Shown one piece after another: positions 57,815 through 64,000 of a stretch of DNA of 64,000 bases. Source of the stretch: Oscheius sp. JU75 (Eukaryota > Nematoda > Chromadorea > Rhabditida > Rhabditidae); contig JASJZC010000004.1 of the NCBI GenBank assembly GCA_037178855.1, positions 4,154,001-4,218,000 on the forward strand, given 5' to 3'. The notes under the pieces are model-generated. The model worked only from the letters and a program-made list of their open reading frames with translations, ran no database searches and was not told the origin of the DNA. The translations under genes and the position numbers were made by a program. The first letter of the stretch is position 1, and each line of letters begins with the position of its first letter.

Positions 57815-60590
57815 TCATCCAAAACAGGGGAGGACAGTGATAGTCACAACACATAGAATCTCCGGGTTTGATTCCCCAGTCGCTGCGTATATCCATTCTC
57901 CTGCTGCATTGCACTGCAGAATGGCGGGGTCTGCAGCAGTCATTGCACAGCCAGTCGACTGCACGTAGTTCAGCAAATTACCAGGCTGAAACATTTTGAT
58001 AGGTACTAGTACAACAATACAATTCACTATTTGAATTTGAGCACTGATTGTGAGCATTCCCATGGCATTACAGGAAAAAGTTGCAGTTTCGCAGCCATTC
58101 GCGTCCACACTCGTCGTGATTGTGGCCACTCCGTTCCTGTAACAGTTAATTATTCTAGCTGTTTTTGTAAAAAGAGATGAGGGTTGGTAGGATTTTTTTT
58201 TGGGTCTTATTACCTCGTAACAAGAGGAATCTCGACGATTTGTGTTTGCATCAGTGTGGGACAGCTGCCACAACCTGAAAAACCTTCTTGACTCTCTTTT
58301 TCTAGATCCTACCAGAAGTGGTTGTAGTAGTGGTTGTAGTCGGAGTGGTTGTGGTCGGAGTAGTCCTAAAAAAGACACAGATCACAATGGAGGAAAGTGT
58401 GTCTTTTGAGCTGTCGAGAGAAGTCAAGTGGCTAATAACTCTCTTCCGTAGTTCGGAGAACTACTCTCCCTTGCAGAAATCAGAAAGCCGATTGATGTTT
58501 GACTTACGTGGTTGTCGTGGTAGGTGTGGTCGTAGTGGGAGTAGTAGTCGTGGTAGTTGTTGTTGGAGTAGTCCTAGGAACGTTTGAAACAGAGTTCAAC
58601 CAAATAATATTCCGTGACATGCACTCATGCCAAATCAAACATCATTCCCATGCTATCTAAACATACGTAGTTGTCGTACTGGTAGTCGTTGTGGTCGGTG
58701 TTCTGAGCCAAAAAAATGAGAGAAAACGAGTCAAACTAACGTAGTAGTCGTTGTGGTCGGTGTGGTCGTTGTAGTCGTTGTCGTAGGAGTTGTTCTAAAA
58801 GTACTCGTCACTTCCTTTATAGCCGATCCACATCATTTGTTACAAGATCCGCACGAGTCAACTCACGTCGTGGTTGTTGTGGGGGTTCTGTAAGGTCAGA
58901 TTCAAGTAAAGGACAGCAGAATCTTACGTTGTCGTGGTTGTAGTGGGAGTAGTAGTTGTCGTAGTCGTGGAGGTGGTAGAAGTGGTGGTAGTCGTAGGAG
59001 TAGTCGTAGTTGTTGTTGTTGGCGTGGTAGTTCTAAAGAGGCCACGTTATTGGAGTTATTCCTCCCAGTTTTGCGTAAGCAACAGTTAAAAATCAAGGTT
59101 ACGATCACGAAGGACGGGCTAATTAGTAGACAAACGGTGCCTTGTTCCTTTTCTTCACTTACGTTGTACTCGTTGTCGAGGTGGTCGTAGGAGTGGTGGT
59201 AGTTGTCGTCGTTGGCGTGGTAGTAGTGGTTGTCGTTGATGTTGTGGTTGTCGGTGTAGTTGTTCTGCAAAAAGTAATGTGTTCGCCAAAAAAGAGATAT
59301 GTAAGGCAATGTGAACAGTTCTCAAAATCAGTGCCCTCATGCTCACGTGGTAGTAGGGGTGGTAGTGGTTGTGGTAGTGGGTGTAGTCGTAGTAGTTGTA
59401 GTAGGCGTTCTGAAATGTTGTCTTCTATCTGCTTCTTTGCTCTGATAGAAGCAGCTCTATCAGTGTCTCACGTGGTTGTGGTAGTGGTAGGTGTAGTTGT
59501 CGTAGTACTCGTGGTGGTAGGAGTTCTTACAATTAGAATTATATTGCTCTGGACATTTCACCTTACGTTGTTGTAGTGGTTGTTGGGGTTGTGGTAGACG
59601 TAGTTGTAGTTGTTGGGGTTGTAGTCGACGTTGTCGTTGGAGTTGTCGTTGTCGTTGTAGTTGGTGTAGTTGTGGTCGTCGTTGTAGGAGTGGTAGTTGT
59701 TGTAGTGGTAGGAGTAGTAGTCGAAGTTGTCGTTGACGTCGTTGTGGGAGTTGTTGTGGTTGTTGTACTCTCTGTAGTAGTTGTTGTCGTCGGCGTGGTC
59801 GTTGTAGTTGTAGTGGGAGTAGTTGTTGTTGTGCTACTTGTGGTAGTTGTGGTTGGAGTTGTCGTGCTTGTAGTCGTACTCTCCGTTGTGGTGGTCGTGG
59901 TTGTGGGTGTAGTGGTAGTAGTCGTTGTGGGAGTGCTAAGCAGTGAATCAGTCAGTCTAAATCGAAACTCACGTGGTTGTTGTGCTCGTTGTGCTGGTGG
60001 TAGTATCCGTAGTTGTCCTAAATTATCGCTGTCAATCTAGCCTTTGTGGATACCTACGTCGTGGTTGGCTCCGTTGTAGTCGTGGTTGTGTCGGTCGTGG
60101 TCGTCGTTGTCGGAGTTCTAAACCAAATGATGGAATACGAAATGAGTCCAATCACGTGGTAGAGGTAGTGGTATCCGTCGTAGTGGATGTTGTTGTGTCT
60201 GTCCTGAATACTCATGATTTTCTTATTCAAAAGTAATTCACGTAGTAGAGGTAGTCGTGCTGGAAGTGGTTGTATCCGTACTGAAACCCGAAAATTGTAA
60301 ATGTTCGAGAGCACCTTACCTGGTCGAAGTTGATGTCAATGTCGTCGTGGATTCCCTTAAAACGATTGACTAGACTACGTTTTTGAGAACTGTTCACATG
60401 CCCTTAGAACAGAAAAGATATCTTACGTTGAACTGGTAGTTGTAGTATCGCAGAGGACGACGGTGCTAAAAAAGGTTGGTAGACAGTTAAAACTTGGGAT
60501 ACCTGGTGGGCTGACAGCAGTAAATATACCGGATGAGGAAAAGAGAGAAGACCAGACAGCGAAACATCTCTTCCAAGTGGGTTCGGACAT
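57815..60590 (-). CDS. Secreted Thr-rich (mucin-like) protein with C6 domain, copy 2
   Basis: The same architecture as the gene at 1528, on the other strand and larger. From the 5' end: MSEPTWKRCFAVWSSLFSSS (weak signal-like start, 60588-60590), then at least a dozen Thr/Pro/Ser exons with donors AC|GTAAG or AC|GTGAG, all phase 2, the longest at 59567-59935 (369 nt, 123 codons). The C-terminal C6 domain reads CGSCPTLMQTQIVEIPLVTR, NGVATITTSVDANGCETATF, SCNAMGMLTISAQIQI, GNLLNYVQSTGCAMTAADPA and LQCNAAGEWIYAATGE, ending CVVTITVLPCFG. The VDANGCxTATxSC and LxCNAxGxW strings are characteristic of C6. All four Thr codons are used, so the repeat is conserved as protein rather than DNA. The ATG is tentative. 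Confidence 0.8.
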
Positions 60591-60987
60591 CCGATGTTTC
60601 GTCGAGCTGACCTTTGTCCAAATTAGCTCAGTGGGAAAACCCTCGAGCGCCGGAGAAAATTGGCTGTTGCAAAAGAGGACCCACTTTCTCACATCTTCGC
60701 AACAATCAGCACAGAAAGTATGGGTGTTTGCTCCCAATTCTGTCTAAGACTTGGTTTTTAAAAATGTTGAAAAGTATTGTTACAGGTAGCATGCGAAGTC
60801 TGTTTGGGAAATTACGATAGTGACAGAACTTTGCACGACTTATTGTCAGTAGATCGATTGGTGGTTTCCGGAGGTAGGATAACTTCTAGTATCTAGTTTG
60901 AGACAATCATTGTTCTCCCTTCGCTACAAGGTGTGCCTGCCAATTTCATGGTTTCTGCCTTCTGTTATCTCGGATCAGTCGCACGCA
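60591..60987. other. Divergent intergenic between the C6 and vWA genes
   Basis: It holds the promoters of two divergently transcribed secreted-protein genes. Nothing else is supported. Confidence 0.5.
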
Positions 60988-62634
60988 ATGCTGCTCCCGC
61001 TGCTGCTGCTCTCCGTCCTTGGTCTCGCATCCGGAACTATTCAGACATGCTCTCCTTCTGACTGTAACCCGAGGGTATTCTAGTTGACTACCGTCTAATA
61101 GACACACTTTAGGACATCGTCACCGATTTCACCTTTGTTCTCGATACTTCCAGTGCCATTGGAGGAAGTGACAATTTCAACCAGGTACGTAACTTTAAAC
61201 TACTTTTATCATCAGCTTGTTACACAGAACACGGAGAGGAAGAACCAGTAGCTCCGTGTTCTTATCTCGTTCCCGCGTGTTTCCCCGTATCTTTTTGTCG
61301 ACTTTGTCCCAAATCAAACCGAAGACTTTCATGTCAAACAATGGCTGGCCGGCTTCGCCAGTGGAATAACTCTCTCTCCATGGGATTCCCAAATCGCCAT
61401 CTACACCTACTCCCAGTACGCAAAGAGTTATGCAACTCTGAATGCTGGATCTGATGGATCGTCCATCCAGAACATCATTCAATCGATTACCTACGACAAC
61501 ATTAATCAACGACAGATCTACCAGGCCTTGAGCAAGGAAGAGAGTGAATTAACAGCCATCAATGGATTCCGCTCGGGCTTCAAACACGTCATGGTTATCG
61601 TCTCGGCTGATGCTTGGACTGGAACGAACATAGTCGGATCCTCTCTTCTCACCAACGTCCAGAAGAAGTACGATCTGGTTTTGGTCATCGGACTCGGATA
61701 CAATGCTCCTGCAAACCAACTCTCGGCTTTGAAATCTGTTGCAGGGAGTCAGAGCAGCCTGTACTTGGCTATGAATCTGGACCAGCTTCCCTATGTCACT
61801 CAGTGGCTCTATAAATACTCTTGTCCGTGAGTGTAATTGAGTATTGCAAAATCAAAGATGTTCAGCGGAACCCACATGTCGACTATGCGTCCTTCGACCA
61901 CTGTTATGCCCACTCAGAGTCCGTCTCTCCCCTGCAGCCTTGGAGGTCTGAACTACGACATCTACCTCATTGTTGACGTGTCTGCTTCTATCAACATGAA
62001 GGATTTTGCTGCTGTATGATAGTACCAAACAAAATGACTAATCAAATAATTTCAGTTGAAACAAACCCTAGTGGACTTCGTCAATCCGATCCCTGTCGGA
62101 ACTGGCAAGACACAGTTCGGTCTCGAAGCCACCTCTATCGATAACCAGCATTATTACACGGGATTCCATGCTGGACAGGATCGTTCCTCCGTACTGACAG
62201 CTGTTCAGACTATATCCCAAGATGGCTCGACTGGACAGACTCTCAAACTGTCTCTTGAGGCCATTCAAACTGCTTATCTGTCCAAGGGATACACTGCCAG
62301 CAACGCCATCGTTGTCTACTTCTCCGGAACAACCAAGTTGGTTTCTTTCCTTCTTTAAAACTTCCATTTATCTAGCTTCGACACTGACCCGAATGCTACA
62401 ATGAAGCAATTGAGCACCCAGTATGGAGTGAAAGCTCTGGCTGTTCAATGGGAAACTGGAGCTTCTACTGCGGCTCTTACCTCCTTCACAGGAGCTTCTG
62501 GATGTGTCTTGGCCGCTACGACTGCCACCCAAAGGGCTACTGTGGCTAACTGGATTCAAACAAAAATGTGCAAGTGAGTCCCCTTTCCCTGAGTTCAAAA
62601 ACGTTTCATTTTCAGCAAAGTCTTCTGTCTGTAA
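60988..62634 (+). CDS. Secreted protein with two vWA domains
   Basis: Signal peptide MLLPLLLLSVLGLASGTIQT. First vWA: DFTFVLDTSSAIGGSDNFNQ with the DTSSA MIDAS-like motif, QWLAGFASGITLSPWDSQIA, HVMVIVSADAWTGTNI, YDLVLVIGLGYNAPANQLSA and YVTQWLYKYSC. A Thr/Pro/Ser linker (MRPSTTVMPTQSPSLPC) leads to the second vWA: YDIYLIVDVSASINMKDFAA with DVSAS, KTQFGLEATSIDNQHYYTGF, ASNAIVVYFSGTT, VKALAVQWETG and ATVANWIQTKMC, ending NKVFCL. Nematode double-vWA secreted proteins of this kind have unknown roles. The exon boundary between 61185 and 61330 is unresolved. AATAAA lies about 12 bases past the stop. Confidence 0.82.
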
Positions 62635-62730
62635 GAAGATGGTTGATAATAAAGACTGTTTAGAGAATAAAACTTTTATTAGATCTTTAAGATACAGCAG
62701 ATAAAAAAGAGTTAAACTATACATCCTTAC

Positions 62731-63876
62731 TTACAATGATTCTTCTTTAGCATTGATATTTTGTGAAGTTGACGTTTCCAGGGTATGATTGGTCGATGAG
62801 ACCGTTTCAAATTGTACAGACTGAAAGCAGACTTGAATTTCTGGCGAAAATAGTACCTGCGATAGAAAATCTTTCTTCTGTTTGATCATTTCGAAGACTT
62901 CGGGAAGGAGATTGAAAGTACTAAGAGCACAGAAAAGAGCAGGAGCAAAAGTGTCTAAACAGCGAGCCATTGCTGATATGTAGAATCACTAACGGGAAAA
63001 GCTGGTAGGGAGTGGTTCCTCGTCGTTTGTCGATTCTAAGGCACTGGCCAAGTTGTTGAGGATCTGCGACAAAAGCCCCATTTGATGGAGCTCCGTGAAG
63101 AAACGCATCGGCTCTAAAACAAAGAACTTGCCAAGAGCAAACAGAATAACCACACCTTTAACCATGATGTTTTGAAGATTCTGCTGGGTGACGTCGGAAG
63201 GGATGAAATCGAGTTTGGTATGTGTCAAATTGAGCTGAGGAGAAGGCGTAGGCACAGTCGCTCCTGCAGGCATCATAGGCAAAAATCCGTTTGTGGGAAA
63301 GCCGGCAGCGGGAAGCTTGTTCAAAAACTGTAGACAAGTGGCCAACTCCATCGCACGTCCTTTGCCACATTTGCCGGAGCAATCGGTTTCATGCTGGGCA
63401 AATTCGAGCGTTTTTGTGTCCATCATTTGACTGGAAGATAGTTTTTTAAACTGCAAAAGGGTAGTCGCTAACCGAATTGTTTCTCCGGCAATTCGAATAC
63501 TGCCCTTCCAGTCCTTCTGCTTATCTTTTCCGGCCATCACGACAAACTCTTTGGGGGTGTGTAATCCACCTCAATCCTTTCATTTAAAAATGAAAATAGA
63601 GCGTACCGTTTACCATGATGCAAGGAGAGTGGATTCCAGGGCATCGGAACAGATCAAGCAGCAGAACGCCTTTCACTTTGCCACACGAGGCCTTCAAGGA
63701 AATTGCATGAAATGAGCAAGACATACCTCGATATTTTGCGTAGACATTGGCAGAAGATCTTCCTGTTGTGGGGTATCATCATCTACCAGAATATAGTCAT
63801 CAGCGTCTTCTTGTTCGTTTTTGAACAATTTGTTCAAGACTGCGAGAGGACCATCATCAATAACTTCCTGGCTCAT
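62731..63876 (-). CDS. GMEB-like SAND-domain transcription factor
   Basis: The N-terminus is acidic (MSQEVIDDGPLAVLNKLFKN ... DDYILVDDDTPQQEDLLPMS). The SAND domain follows: ASCGKVKGVLLLDLFRCPGI, HSPCIMVNG, TPKEFVVMAGKDKQKDWKGS and IRIAGETI, including the KDWK DNA-binding motif. Next comes the GMEB-type zinc-binding tail MDTKTLEFAQHETDCSGKCG (His, Cys, Cys) followed by helical regions LATCLQFLNKLPAAGF and FFTELHQMGLLSQILNNLAS, ending NINAKEESL. The match to GMEB1/2 (SAND plus QHxxxCSxxC) is clear. It is presumably a nuclear sequence-specific regulator. The ATG (63874-63876) follows TTTTCAG by four bases. It converges on the vWA gene, with 96 bp between stops. Confidence 0.88.
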
Positions 63877-64000
63877 TTGTCTGAAAAGGAAATGAGGTCA
63901 AACGAGAATAACTTCTAGAGATACCGAAAGGTGTATAACACAAGCAAGTAACCACATCAGGTTCTGGTTATCTCACTATCTTTGGGCAAAATTTGTATGC

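Noticed and set aside
59142-60040. Long plus-strand open frames of almost pure Val/Gly
   Set aside because: They are the antisense of Thr/Pro codon repeats of the minus-strand C6 gene; they cross its splice sites and have no gene features.

Overview
This is eukaryotic nuclear DNA that reads most naturally as a rhabditid-type nematode. The support is: very short introns (mostly 38-60 bp) ending in TTTCAG or TTTTAG; many start codons 0-10 bases after a TTTCAG/TTCTAG acceptor, as expected for spliced-leader trans-splicing; nematode-typical families (transthyretin-like proteins, Thr-rich C6-domain proteins, GT49 bgnt-type glycosyltransferase, ZHP RING protein); and very short 3' ends. I cannot name the species. 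All gene models were assembled by eye from splice signals and reading frame, so internal exon edges are approximate unless given.

Layout. 1-1.5 kb: a dispersed-repeat copy. 1.5-3.1 kb (+): Thr-rich C6 gene. 3.3-4.5 kb (-): beta-propeller-like gene. 4.8-5.3 kb (+): TAP26/CCDC59-like gene. 5.6-11.1 kb (+): a large coiled-coil gene whose introns carry a TA-flanked MITE and an RTE LINE relic. 11.6-13.5 kb (+): LDLa protein and TIP-1-like PDZ protein. 13.6-15.0 kb (-): EF-hand rhomboid. 15.9-16.5 kb (+): small coiled-coil protein. 16.6-18.2 kb (-): GT49 glycosyltransferase with an intronic tRNA-Ala. 19.0-19.7 kb (-): mitochondrial bL12m. 20.8-24.2 kb (+): FAM173-type methyltransferase with the whole XPR1 phosphate-exporter gene inside its first intron. 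24.3-26.8 kb (+): hAT-like MITE, small membrane protein, ZHP/RNF212 RING protein. 28.4-30.3 kb: Ly6-like gene (-) and a dual-specificity phosphatase (+). 30.6-34.8 kb: eEF1B-beta (-) and mitochondrial aconitase (+), divergent. 35.0-36.5 kb (+): two secreted proteins. 36.5-43.4 kb: gene-poor, with one tRNA-Gly and repeats. 43.4-44.7 kb (-): bZIP factor with uORFs. 46.9-50.2 kb (-): an exosome RNase PH-type subunit and an unrecognised helical protein in an operon-like pair. 50.5-53.3 kb (-): ribonucleotide reductase large subunit. 53.9-57.6 kb: a putative cysteine-peptidase-like protein and a second transthyretin-like protein (+), and a degenerate carboxylesterase (-). 57.8-60.6 kb (-): second Thr-rich C6 gene. 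61.0-62.6 kb (+): double vWA secreted protein. 62.7-63.9 kb (-): GMEB-like SAND factor.

The genes do not form one pathway. Housekeeping functions (translation, TCA cycle, dNTP synthesis, RNA decay, phosphate export) are mixed with nematode-expanded secreted or surface families. The strongest architectural signals are the same-strand nested XPR1 gene, the modular phase-2 Thr exons in the two C6 genes, transposons inserted at splice sites, and the uORF/intron-retention layout of the bZIP gene.
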